A DNA stretch of 38,462 nt from Burkholderiales bacterium. Its GTDB lineage: Bacteria; Pseudomonadota; Gammaproteobacteria; Burkholderiales; Ga0077523. This document shows positions 10,315-18,075 of this stretch, in pieces. The notes below the pieces were generated by a model. That model was not told where the DNA came from, searched no databases, and was given only the letters and a program-made list of their open reading frames with translations. The stretch's first letter is position 1. Every line of letters begins with the position of its first letter. The translations under genes were made by a program, and so were the position numbers. The stretch lies in NCBI GenBank assembly GCA_019747905.1, contig JAIEQG010000012.1, positions 1-38,462 of the forward strand, read 5' to 3'.

Positions 10315-11050
10315 TGCGCGAAGTAGCGTTCGGTGTTGCGGAACGCGCGTCCGCTCTCCGGACGAAAGTTGCGGCAGTAGTCGTCCGCCGGCGCGATACC
10401 GCAGCGCCATGCGGTCAGCTTGAGCGGCTTGGGCGCCCACGCCGTGGCTGGATCGAGGGGATGCACGCAGGTGGACAGCACCACGAGCGCGTGCATGTCG
10501 CAGCGCAGGTCCACGTACGCCCCGGCCTTGGCATGGCTTGGCACGAAGGCAAGATCGCCCGATTCCGAGGCCGCGACCTTGCTGAACCAGTTCACGTTCG
10601 CGTGGAGATCGCGTCGGTCGAGGCCCAGCCGCCCGAGCTCCTTCAGGAACCCTTCCATGCCACTGCGAGTCATCCCATTGCGATGTTCCTGGTAGCGCAG
10701 GCGGCCATACCGCGACTCGAGAGTCGCGTCGTCCATCACGCCGCAGATCGTGTCGTGCCAGCCGCACGTGTCATCGATCACCGAGGCGATCGCGCGGCCC
10801 ATGTCGGTGTACAGCACGTTGCCTTTGGTGAGATAGGCCGTATGCTGGGCCTTGAGCGTGTCGGGCATGTTGTAGCGCTCGCACCGCTCCTCGTGGTTGA
10901 ACAGCAGCATCGCACCGTTGGTACCACCCTCGAGATCCGTCATGCGCAGCGCCACACCACGGCGCACGACCCCGGACCAGTGGCACCCGCCCGGTATGGT
11001 CTCTTCCCACAGCACGGCCCCCGGTGGCGACGTGCCGATCGCTTCGTTGC

Positions 11051-11054
<4 letters not shown>
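10311..11054 (-). CDS. cgdA: Carboxyguanidine deiminase subunit (DUF1989, UAAP1-like)
   Basis: A 247-residue DUF1989 protein paralogous to its downstream neighbour. It has [12 protein letters not shown] matching the Cys/His motif, [14 protein letters not shown] near the N-terminus, and a C-terminal [15 protein letters not shown]. The paired presence of a longer and a shorter DUF1989 gene beside the carboxylase is the pattern of CgdAB. Its ATG overlaps the ABC ATPase stop by ATGA, and its stop overlaps cgdB in the same way, so stoichiometric coupled translation of the two subunits is likely (inference). Confidence 0.87.
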
Positions 11055-11892
<838 letters not shown>

Positions 11893-11914
<22 letters not shown>

Positions 11915-12705
11915 GGGAACGCCTTGCGGTGGAAGAGTCGGAACAGCTGGTCGATGATCAGGCCGATCAGCCCGATCAGGATGATGCCGGCGAAGATCTT
12001 GTCAGTCTGGAGGAAGCGTTGCGCCTTCAGGATGGCGTAGCCGAGACCGGAATTCGCGGCCACCAGCTCGGCGACGACCAGGTAGGTCCACGCCCAGCCC
12101 ATGGTGATGCGCAGCGTGTCCACCAGCGCCGGCTTGGATGAGGGCAGCAGCACCAGCTGGATAATCTCCATGCGCGTGGCACCCATGGTCTGCGCCGCCT
12201 CGATCTGCGCCGCAGGCACGCGACGCACGTCCTCTGCCACCATCAGCACCATCTGGAAGAACGTGCCGATGAAGATGATCGCCACCTTGGAGCCTTCGTC
12301 GATGCCGACCCACAACATCACCAGGGGAATGAACGCGACCGCCGGCATGTAACGCACGAAGTCGGTCAGCGGCTCGAGCAGCGCCTGCACCGGCCGGAAG
12401 GTGCCGATCAGCAAGCCGATCGGCATCGCGATCACCGCCGACAGCAGCCAGCCCGCGGTGACCCGGTAGATACTGATGCCGGCATCCTGAAGCAGGTTGT
12501 CCTCGCTCCACCACAGCGCGGTGCGCGACCACACCGATCCGGGAGTGGGCATGAACACCTTTTCGACCCAGCCGGAGTTAGCGACTGCCCACCAGGCGAG
12601 GACCGGCACGATCAACCCGATGGCAGCCAGCATCCAGTAACGCCGCTGGCTCATGGGACCGCGGATCGACCAGATGCCCGGCCGCGCGCGGGAAGGGGTT
12701 GCCAT
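11893..12705 (-). CDS. ABC transporter permease, NitT/TauT family
   Basis: About 270 residues with five to six hydrophobic segments and the permease EAA-type loop (AAQTMGATRMEIIQLVLLPSSKP), which contacts the ATPase. It belongs to the SsuC/TauC/NrtB group of inner-membrane permeases. The ATG at 12705 is chosen; a GTG two codons upstream (12711) is also in frame. It lies 25 bp after the binding-protein gene and overlaps or abuts the ATPase gene. Confidence 0.91.
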
Positions 12706-12730
12706 GGTCACGATTCCGGCGGTTCCCGGA

Positions 12731-13714
12731 TTACTTCCTGGCCGCGTCCTTCACCACCGACGCATCGATCGCCTTGGTGAAATCGGGCTTGCCGTCGATC
12801 AGCTTGTTCTCTTCCAGGAACTTGACGATCACGGGCGCCGTCGCGAGCAGCGAGCGTGGCGTCGAGGCCGGTCCGAGCGCGTCGGCATTGTCCTTCTCGC
12901 CGAAGAACCGAGTGCCGGGCAGGAACACCTTGTATTCCTCCGGAGCGAGCTCGACCACCTTCGCCATGATCTTCACGGCCTCTTCGGGCTTCTCGCGGAT
13001 GAATTGCTCCACGTCGTACCAGGCTTTCACCATGCCGATGAAATCGGCGCGGTGTGCGGCGAGCGCCTTCTCCTGCGCCACCAGCAGGTCTGGGACAAGC
13101 CCGGGCATGTCCTTGGACGTGAACAAGGCCTTGCCCTTGCCGGATAGCTCGATCTTGTTCACCCAGGGGTTCCAGACCGTGGCCGCGTCGACCCGTCCAC
13201 TCAGGAACGCCGCCGCGGCATCGCCCGCGGACAGGTTCACGATCTTCACGTCCTTCGGTTTCATGCCGTTCCTGGCAAGCGCCGTAGCCAGCACGAAATG
13301 CGAGATGCTGAACTCCTCGAGCGCGACGGTCTTGCCCTTGAGATCCTTCACCCCCTTGTACTTGGGCCCGGCCATCAAGGCGTCGTTGCCGGCCGAGTTG
13401 TCGTTCACCAGCACGACCTTCAGCGGGATACCCTTGGCAAGCGGGGCCATGGTGTCGGACCAGGTCTGGCAATTGGCATCCAGCTGCCCCGACGACAGCG
13501 CGGCGATCGAATCGGAGTAGTTCGGAAACCAGACGAGCTTCACGCTGGCGCCGTGCTTCTTGAAGAAGCCTTGCTGGTCGGCAATGGCCCACGCGACCCA
13601 GCCCGGCCAGTCGCTGTAGCCGACCTTGATCTCGGCGCGCGCGGTGCCGGCGAGCAACGCGAGACCGGCGAGCGCCGCGGCGAACCCGCGGCGGAAGTTG
13701 GGCGTTGCTGGCAT
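12731..13714 (-). CDS. ABC transporter substrate-binding protein, probable guanidine importer
   Basis: A 327-residue periplasmic solute-binding protein of the SsuA/TauA/NrtA type. Residues 1-27 form a signal peptide with a basic start, a hydrophobic core and a GTARA cleavage region. The mature part begins EIKVGYSDWPGW, a typical first strand of this family. The start at 13714 is decided by GAGGAG at 13721-13726; the longer frame from a GTG at 13735 begins upstream of that site. It is the first gene of the operon and lies directly downstream of the guanidine-I riboswitch, which supports guanidine as its ligand (inference, since the family binds many small nitrogen and sulfur compounds). Confidence 0.92.
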   Translation of the reverse strand: MPATPNFRRGFAAALAGLALLAGTARAEIKVGYSDWPGWVAWAIADQQGFFKKHGASVKLVWFPNYSDSIAALSSGQLDANCQTWSDTMAPLAKGIPLKVVLVNDNSAGNDALMAGPKYKGVKDLKGKTVALEEFSISHFVLATALARNGMKPKDVKIVNLSAGDAAAAFLSGRVDAATVWNPWVNKIELSGKGKALFTSKDMPGLVPDLLVAQEKALAAHRADFIGMVKAWYDVEQFIREKPEEAVKIMAKVVELAPEEYKVFLPGTRFFGEKDNADALGPASTPRSLLATAPVIVKFLEENKLIDGKPDFTKAIDASVVKDAARK

Positions 13715-13755
13715 GGCGAACTCCTCGGAAGACACGTGGGAACGGCGGGAGAGGT

Positions 13756-13878
13756 CTGGCTAGCGCACCACTCGGCCTCCCGGGCTTTTGTCCCTCCGTG
13801 GAGCCCCACCGTGAACGCCGGCAGGACCGTCGGCTCTCGGACCAGCAGCGCTTCGAGCGCCCGGAACCCTAGCCGACA
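13756..13878 (-). ncRNA. Guanidine-I (ykkC) riboswitch
   Basis: On the minus strand the conserved ykkC blocks occur in order and spacing: GGCTAGGGTTCCG (about 13862-13874), CTGGTCCGAGAGCC (about 13831-13844), then ACGGAGGGACAAAAGCCCGGG (about 13779-13799). The aptamer is closed by GGCTAG (13869-13874) pairing with CTAGCC (13758-13763). It lies 44 bases upstream of the start codon of the binding-protein gene, with the ribosome site in between. A CCTC stretch just after the aptamer could pair with the GAGGAG site, so translational control is likely; no T-tract terminator is seen. The class senses guanidinium and switches genes on. Confidence 0.93.
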
Positions 13879-13927
13879 ACGACAGGAAGCGAAGCGTGCG
13901 TCGCTCTCCTCTCGGGTGACTCAAATC

Positions 13928-13942
13928 GCAATCGGCATGCCA
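13928..13942 (-). promoter_or_regulatory. Sigma-54 -24/-12 promoter of the guanidine operon
   Basis: The minus strand reads TGGCATGCCGATTGC. It has the invariant GG and GC separated by exactly 10 bases and matches TGGCAC-N5-TTGC at all but one fixed position. The predicted start near 13916 would leave about 40 bases before the riboswitch aptamer. Sigma-54 control suits a nitrogen-scavenging operon. Confidence 0.6.
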
Positions 13943-14243
13943 TCGCCCGTGAGTTGATCCATGCCAAAAATTCAATACGTTAACCATCACGATGGGCGAA
14001 TTACGCACCGAGATAGCACGCTTTGGATGGCGCACGCACCAAACTGAAGCGTCAGCCTGCCGAAGAACGCCCCTGGAGCCTGCGTCTCCGATCTCCCGTT
14101 CCTCACTCGCGCTCCGAACGCCAAAAATCTCACATTTTCGTCGATTTTCTTTTCACGGCGGCCCGAGTAGCTACCACCTCGAGGCGACTCTAAACATTGA
14201 TAACCCTTATACAACAACTGGTTAATGCCTAGCGTTCCGTGTT

Positions 14244-14259
14244 GGGCGCACAGATTGCT
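14244..14259 (+). promoter_or_regulatory. Sigma-54-like promoter of the PEP-CTERM gene
   Basis: GGGCGCACAGATTGCT has GG (14245-14246) and GC (14257-14258) separated by 10 bases and the full TTGCT half, with two mismatches in the -24 half. Transcription would start near 14270, 35 bases before the GTG start. PEP-CTERM genes are often preceded by sigma-54 promoters linked to the PrsK/PrsR system, which fits. Confidence 0.5.
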
Positions 14260-14304
14260 CCGCTGTCGCCAAATCACCACATGCCGTATGGCAGGAGCTT
14301 CGCA

Positions 14305-15003
14305 GTGAACAAATTCATCGGTGACATCCTGGGGTTACTGGCAGCCGCGGTGGTGCTCTTGAGCAGCACTGCCTGGGGTGCGCCCATCTACACAATGAAC
14401 GTTGGAACATCCAGTTTCTTCGTCATCGAATTCGATCACCCGAATCCGGCATTGAGTGCGGTCGCCAACATCAATGCAGCCTTGGTCACGACGACGCAGC
14501 TGGGCTTGGTCGTGAATCTAACGAACGACACCAGCGTGCCTTCCACGTCGGCCCTCGGCACGCTGACCCAAGCAGCGTTGATGAGCATCGGGTTCGATTT
14601 CACGCCGGACGCTACCGGCGCCACCCTCTCACGAAGCCCCTGGAGTTTCGACCAAGTCACCATCGGGGACATCAACTTCCCCGGCGGCTTTCGGGTGGAT
14701 GTCTGCGTGTACAGCGCAAACAACTGCCAGGGGGGAAGCGTGAACGATGGTCTGTTCAGCGGTCAATCCGACACTTTCGGCATATTGTTGACGCGTGGCG
14801 CCTCGAACGATCCCTGGCTGCTCAACACGGCGGCAGTCAAGTTCCAGACGAACCTCGACTCCTACAAATTCGGGGGTTGCGTACGAGAACAATGCAGCGA
14901 CACTCCCGGCGGCAAGGTGCCCGAACCCGGAACCTTGATCCTGCTGAGCACCGTCGCGTTGGCCGCTAGCATGACGTCTCGGCGTCGTAGACAGAAATTC
15001 TGA
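14305..15003 (+). CDS. PEP-CTERM sorting domain protein
   Basis: A 232-residue exported protein. The GTG start at 14305 is supported by CAGGAG eight bases upstream and places a signal peptide (MNKFIGDILGLL..., cleavage after STAWGA) at the true N-terminus; upstream in-frame ATGs would precede the site. The mature part is Thr/Ser/Asn-rich with paired cysteines (VCVYSANNC and GGCVREQC) and no recognised domain. It ends in the sorting signal VPEPGTLILLSTVALAAS followed by the basic tail SRRRRQKF, the substrate pattern of exosortase. It is likely an envelope or exopolysaccharide-associated protein; its role is unknown. Confidence 0.88.
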   Translation: MNKFIGDILGLLAAAVVLLSSTAWGAPIYTMNVGTSSFFVIEFDHPNPALSAVANINAALVTTTQLGLVVNLTNDTSVPSTSALGTLTQAALMSIGFDFTPDATGATLSRSPWSFDQVTIGDINFPGGFRVDVCVYSANNCQGGSVNDGLFSGQSDTFGILLTRGASNDPWLLNTAAVKFQTNLDSYKFGGCVREQCSDTPGGKVPEPGTLILLSTVALAASMTSRRRRQKF

Positions 15004-15102
15004 GCCTACGGCGCGCTTGCCCCGGGTAGAACGAGGCCTGATCCTGCGCCAGGGCTTCCGCGCTCGACGCTTGCTGGCGGCGACTCGTCAGAGCGGTCCG
15101 AG

Positions 15103-15435
15103 TTACTGCAGCGGAATGACGTTGTCGCCGCGAATCAGCTGCCGTGCGAGTTCGACGGCAATGACCCGCCGACCGAGCAACCGGATGGTGCCCACGTTGC
15201 GATCGTTGCCGCTCTCGCTGTACTCGAAGCGATAGGTCCGCGCCAGCCGGACCTGACCCTGGTGATTGCGAGTAAGCCGCAGCTGCGACTGTGCCACGGT
15301 CCAGTCGAGGAACTGCAGGCTCTCCGATTCGCAGGCACGCTGCCCGGCCGCCAGGGCGATCTCGCGTGCCTTCAGCGTGTCGAGCCAGAACCACGCACCG
15401 GCCACCGCCAGGATCAGGACGAACCATTCAATCAT
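15103..15435 (-). CDS. DUF3301 family protein
   Basis: A 110-residue protein with an N-terminal membrane anchor (IEWFVLILAVAGAWFWLD), then the segment AREIALAAGQRACESESLQFLDWTVAQ and the R-rich strand region ending GDNVIPLQ. This matches DUF3301, a proteobacterial single-pass inner-membrane family of unknown function. The ATG at 15435 overlaps the ybaK stop by 8 bp; a longer frame would begin inside ybaK without support. Confidence 0.86.
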   Translation of the reverse strand: MIEWFVLILAVAGAWFWLDTLKAREIALAAGQRACESESLQFLDWTVAQSQLRLTRNHQGQVRLARTYRFEYSESGNDRNVGTIRLLGRRVIAVELARQLIRGDNVIPLQ

Positions 15436-15928
15436 GGTCGCCTGCGATGCCCACTTGCACCAGTGTCGGGTCGAGCATGCCGGCCGCATCCTTGGGATCC
15501 AGCCCCACCAGATACCCGCGCTTGCCGCCGTTGATATAGATCCGGTCCAGATCGAGGATCGATCGTTCCATATAGACAGGCATCGCCTTCCGGGTCCCGA
15601 AAGGAGAGGTGCCGCCGACCATGTAACCCGAATGCTTCTGCGCGATGTCGGGGCTGCACGGCGCGATGGTTTTCACGCCAATGACACGCGCCAGTTCCTT
15701 GGTCGATACCTGCATGTCGCCGTGCATCAGCACCACCATCGGTCGCCTCGTTTCGTCCTCCATCACCAGCGTCTTCACCACGGCATGTTCGTCCACGCCG
15801 AGTTCCCGCGCGGACACTGCAGTGCCGCCGCGTTCCTCGTAGGTATAGAGATGATCCGTAAAGGCCACCTGATGGTCGCGCAATGCCCGCACCGCCGGCG
15901 TGACCGGCGTCTTGTCCTTCGACGCCAT
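15428..15928 (-). CDS. ybaK: Cys-tRNA(Pro) deacylase YbaK/EbsC
   Basis: A 166-residue trans-editing enzyme that hydrolyses Cys mischarged on tRNA-Pro. The conserved Lys lies in VVKTLVM and the GGTSPFG and KHSGYMVGG segments line the active site, as in YbaK. The ATG at 15928 shares one base with the Nudix stop (TGATG), so the two are translationally coupled. Length and motif order are typical. Confidence 0.93.
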   Translation of the reverse strand: MASKDKTPVTPAVRALRDHQVAFTDHLYTYEERGGTAVSARELGVDEHAVVKTLVMEDETRRPMVVLMHGDMQVSTKELARVIGVKTIAPCSPDIAQKHSGYMVGGTSPFGTRKAMPVYMERSILDLDRIYINGGKRGYLVGLDPKDAAGMLDPTLVQVGIAGDHD

Positions 15929-16554
15929 CACTTGCCCTGGACGAGCAGCCGATAGAGCGAATGCAGCATGCCCGCCGTGGCGCCCCAGATATTGCGGCCC
16001 TCCCACGGCATGGAATAGAAATGCCTCGTGCAGTCATCCACCATCCGGGAATTGCGGCGGTGATTGGCCGGGTCGAGCAGGAAGTTGAGCGGGACCTCGA
16101 AGATCTCCGCCACCTCGAAGGGGTCGGGTGCCAGCGGGAACGGCGGTTCGACCCATCCCACCACGGGCGTCACACGAAAGCCCGTCATGATGTCGTAATC
16201 CGGCAGGAATCCCAGCACCTCCACTCGGGTGCGTGGCAACCCGGTTTCCTCCTCGGTCTCGCGCAACGCGGTGTCGATGCGGTCCACATCTCCGGCATCG
16301 ACGCGGCCGCCAGGAAAGCTGATCTGGCCCGCATGGTCGTTGAGATGCGCGGTGCGCTGGGTCAGCAGGACCTGCAGACCATTCGGCCGGTTCACCAGTG
16401 GAACCAGCACGGCTGCCGGCACCGGCACCCGCTCCGGCGGGTGCCGGTACAGCGGCAGCTCATCGCCCGTGGACATTCGGTTGATGTCACGCTTCAGACG
16501 ATCGATGACCATCTGGCGGGAAACCTGCGGAGCGATGAGGTCGACTTCAGTCAT
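15928..16554 (-). CDS. nudL: Nudix hydrolase, CoA pyrophosphatase family
   Basis: A 208-residue Nudix protein. The NuCoA-type segment LLTQRTAHLNDHAGQISFPGG runs into the Nudix box, with the REEXGU core as LRETEEETGL. The spacing (GGRVDAGDVDRIDTALRE) is as in NudL/YeaB, which cleave CoA and derivatives to 3',5'-ADP and phosphopantetheine. It is cytoplasmic and the first gene of a Nudix-ybaK-DUF3301 operon. Assignment as a CoA pyrophosphatase rests on family motifs; other Nudix substrates are possible. Confidence 0.88.
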   Translation of the reverse strand: MTEVDLIAPQVSRQMVIDRLKRDINRMSTGDELPLYRHPPERVPVPAAVLVPLVNRPNGLQVLLTQRTAHLNDHAGQISFPGGRVDAGDVDRIDTALRETEEETGLPRTRVEVLGFLPDYDIMTGFRVTPVVGWVEPPFPLAPDPFEVAEIFEVPLNFLLDPANHRRNSRMVDDCTRHFYSMPWEGRNIWGATAGMLHSLYRLLVQGK

Positions 16555-16608
16555 GGCGATCTTGGCGGTTCGCGGCCTCTAAGCAAGACTCATTCTAACC
16601 TGCCGAAG

Positions 16609-16636
16609 TTGTCGAACATTGCGGCGTGGCTATACT
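16609..16636 (+). promoter_or_regulatory. Candidate sigma-70 promoter
   Basis: TTGTCG (16609-16614) and TATACT (16631-16636) are separated by 16 bases, 70 bases upstream of the small exported protein gene at 16706. It lies in the divergent space with the Nudix gene. Confidence 0.55.
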
Positions 16637-16705
16637 CCGCTTCATTCCGGACCGCGACATTCCGCCGCAGGCTGCCGGAACCTGCCGTTTTCAAGGAGAC
16701 CCCCC

Positions 16706-16951
16706 ATGAAAATCCGCACCCTGTTCGCCGCCGCCGCGCTCGCCGTCGCCAGCAGCGCCGCGCTGGCCATGCATTGCCCGGCCGACATGAAGGCGATCGA
16801 CGAAGCGCTGGCCAAGAAACCCACGCTCGCCGCTGCCGACCTGGCTGAAGTCACCAAGCTGCGCGCCGAAGGTGAAGCCCTGCACAAGGCCGGGAAGCAT
16901 CAGGAATCCGTGGATACTCTCGCGAAGGCACGCAAGATCCTCGGTATCTGA
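16706..16951 (+). CDS. Small exported hypothetical protein
   Basis: An 81-residue protein with a clear signal peptide (MKIRTLFAAAALAVASSAALA) and a mature helical part of about 60 residues starting MHCPADMKAIDEALA and containing a single Cys. The start has AAGGAG at 16693-16698. It resembles small periplasmic proteins seen in Betaproteobacteria, but I can name no family or function. It is probably monocistronic: promoter candidate upstream, intrinsic terminator 28 bp downstream. Confidence 0.8.
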   Translation: MKIRTLFAAAALAVASSAALAMHCPADMKAIDEALAKKPTLAAADLAEVTKLRAEGEALHKAGKHQESVDTLAKARKILGI

Positions 16952-16954
16952 GGG

Positions 16955-17281
16955 TTGTACGTAGCAAGTCGCATCGAAAAGCCCCGTGGACCGAAGTCTG
17001 CGGGGTTTGTTCATTGGTGTGCGTTCGCGATGCTGGTTTGCGCGTGCGGCGGGGTGCGCGCCGATTGTCGCCTCGAACTGGAACTGATCGGGACCGACCT
17101 GAAGGGCGTGCGCCTGACGGAGGCGCAGAAGCTGCAGTTGGCTCCGCTCATCGACAACGCCCAGAAACGCTGCCGACTCGGACGCGAAGCCTCGGCGCAA
17201 GTGGATCTGAAGAAGGCCCGGACCGTCGCGGGTATCGAGCGCAACGACGACGATCTCGACCTGCCAGCGCGCCCTCGCTGA
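16955..17281 (+). CDS. Small cysteine-containing hypothetical protein, start uncertain
   Basis: The frame ends at 17281 and encodes a hydrophobic patch (WCAFAMLVCACGGVRA) followed by a charged helical domain of about 70 residues with two Cys, suggesting a small exported protein. The only ATG is at 17030 (83 residues), which would truncate the hydrophobic core. A TTG at 16955 (108 residues) keeps it but has no ribosome site and spans the terminator hairpin. It has no recognised family and could be non-coding. Confidence 0.42.
   Translation: MYVASRIEKPRGPKSAGFVHWCAFAMLVCACGGVRADCRLELELIGTDLKGVRLTEAQKLQLAPLIDNAQKRCRLGREASAQVDLKKARTVAGIERNDDDLDLPARPR
16979..17012 (+). terminator. Rho-independent terminator
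   Basis: AAGCCCCG (16979-16986) pairs with CGGGGTTT (17001-17008), an 8-bp stem with one G-T pair, followed by a T-containing stretch. It closes the 81-residue protein gene. It also falls inside the longest version of the next reading frame, which argues that that gene starts later. Confidence 0.65.
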
Positions 17282-17355
17282 CCGCAAACGTCACCGGTCG
17301 TCGTTAGGCAGCCCGAGCGACCCGGCCGCTGACTCACAGAGCCGTCGACCTTGAG

Positions 17356-18060
17356 CTACCAGGCGATCGGCTTGCGATCGCGGAAGAAGCCGCCGGAAGG
17401 TCCATCGTCGGGCAACGTCGCGAGCCACGTCGCGGTGTCAGCGCCCTGCTCCACGCTACGCGACGCGCTCGGCCCACCCATATCGGTGCGAACCCACCCG
17501 GGGCACATGGAGTTCACCAGCACGCCATGGCCACGGGTCGCTGCGGCCAGCATGCGCGTCAGCGTGTTGAGTGCGGCCTTCGACGTGCGGTACGACGGCG
17601 TGCCATCGCCCATCTCGCCCAGCTGCCCGAGGCCGCTCGACAGGTTCACGATGCGCCCGTAGCGGCGCTTCACCATCGAAGGTGCGAGCGCCTGGCTCAA
17701 CCGCAGCGGGCCGAAGAAGTTGGTCTCGAGCGTCTCGTGGAACACTTCGGGATCCACCGAGAGCACGCTCGCCGAGCGCCCGTCGATCAGGATGCCCGCA
17801 TTGTTCACCAGCACATCGGCACCGCCCAACTCGCGCTCGACCCACGTGGCCAACACAGCGATCTGCCCCGGGTCAGTGACATCGAGCGGATGGAATCCGA
17901 TCTCGCCTCCCGCCTTCGACAACGCACGCGCCGCCGCCACGCCCTTCTTTTCGTCGCGTGCCGTCAACACGACCCGCAAGCCCTTCGCCGCGAGCTGGCG
18001 GCAGATTTCGAGACCGATACCCTTGTTTCCGCCGGTGACGACCGCCACTCGCGCTTTCAC
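17356..18060 (-). CDS. SDR family oxidoreductase, carbonyl reductase-like
   Basis: A 234-residue short-chain dehydrogenase with cofactor motif TGGNKGIG, NNAGI, Ser of VNLSSG and the YRTSK catalytic pair. The basic residue after the first strand (LTARDEKK) suggests NADP(H). The overall pattern resembles carbonyl reductase / (+)-neomenthol dehydrogenase types. The substrate is unknown. It follows maeB by 15 bp on the same strand, so it is probably co-transcribed and could draw on NADPH made by the malic enzyme (inference). Confidence 0.9.
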   Translation of the reverse strand: MKARVAVVTGGNKGIGLEICRQLAAKGLRVVLTARDEKKGVAAARALSKAGGEIGFHPLDVTDPGQIAVLATWVERELGGADVLVNNAGILIDGRSASVLSVDPEVFHETLETNFFGPLRLSQALAPSMVKRRYGRIVNLSSGLGQLGEMGDGTPSYRTSKAALNTLTRMLAAATRGHGVLVNSMCPGWVRTDMGGPSASRSVEQGADTATWLATLPDDGPSGGFFRDRKPIAW

Positions 18061-18075
18061 GTCCGATGCACCGTC

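Larger units (their letters stand above)
13879..14304. other. Regulatory intergenic region between guanidine operon and PEP-CTERM gene
   Basis: About 425 bases without a convincing gene. It holds two outward-facing sigma-54-like elements (13928-13942 minus and 14244-14259 plus) and a 22-bp imperfect dyad at 14022-14043 with arms TTTGG and CCAAA. That dyad is about 117 bases upstream of the guanidine-operon start, a usual distance for an enhancer-binding protein. AT-rich stretches lie at 14119-14155 and 14190-14226, including TTGATA-N18-GTTAAT, a weak sigma-70 candidate. Small open frames here look non-coding. Confidence 0.6.

Noticed and set aside
14197..14226. Sigma-70 promoter TTGATA-N18-GTTAAT for the PEP-CTERM gene
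   Set aside because: Spacing and -10 box are poor, and a better sigma-54-like element lies closer to the start; kept only as a weak alternative.
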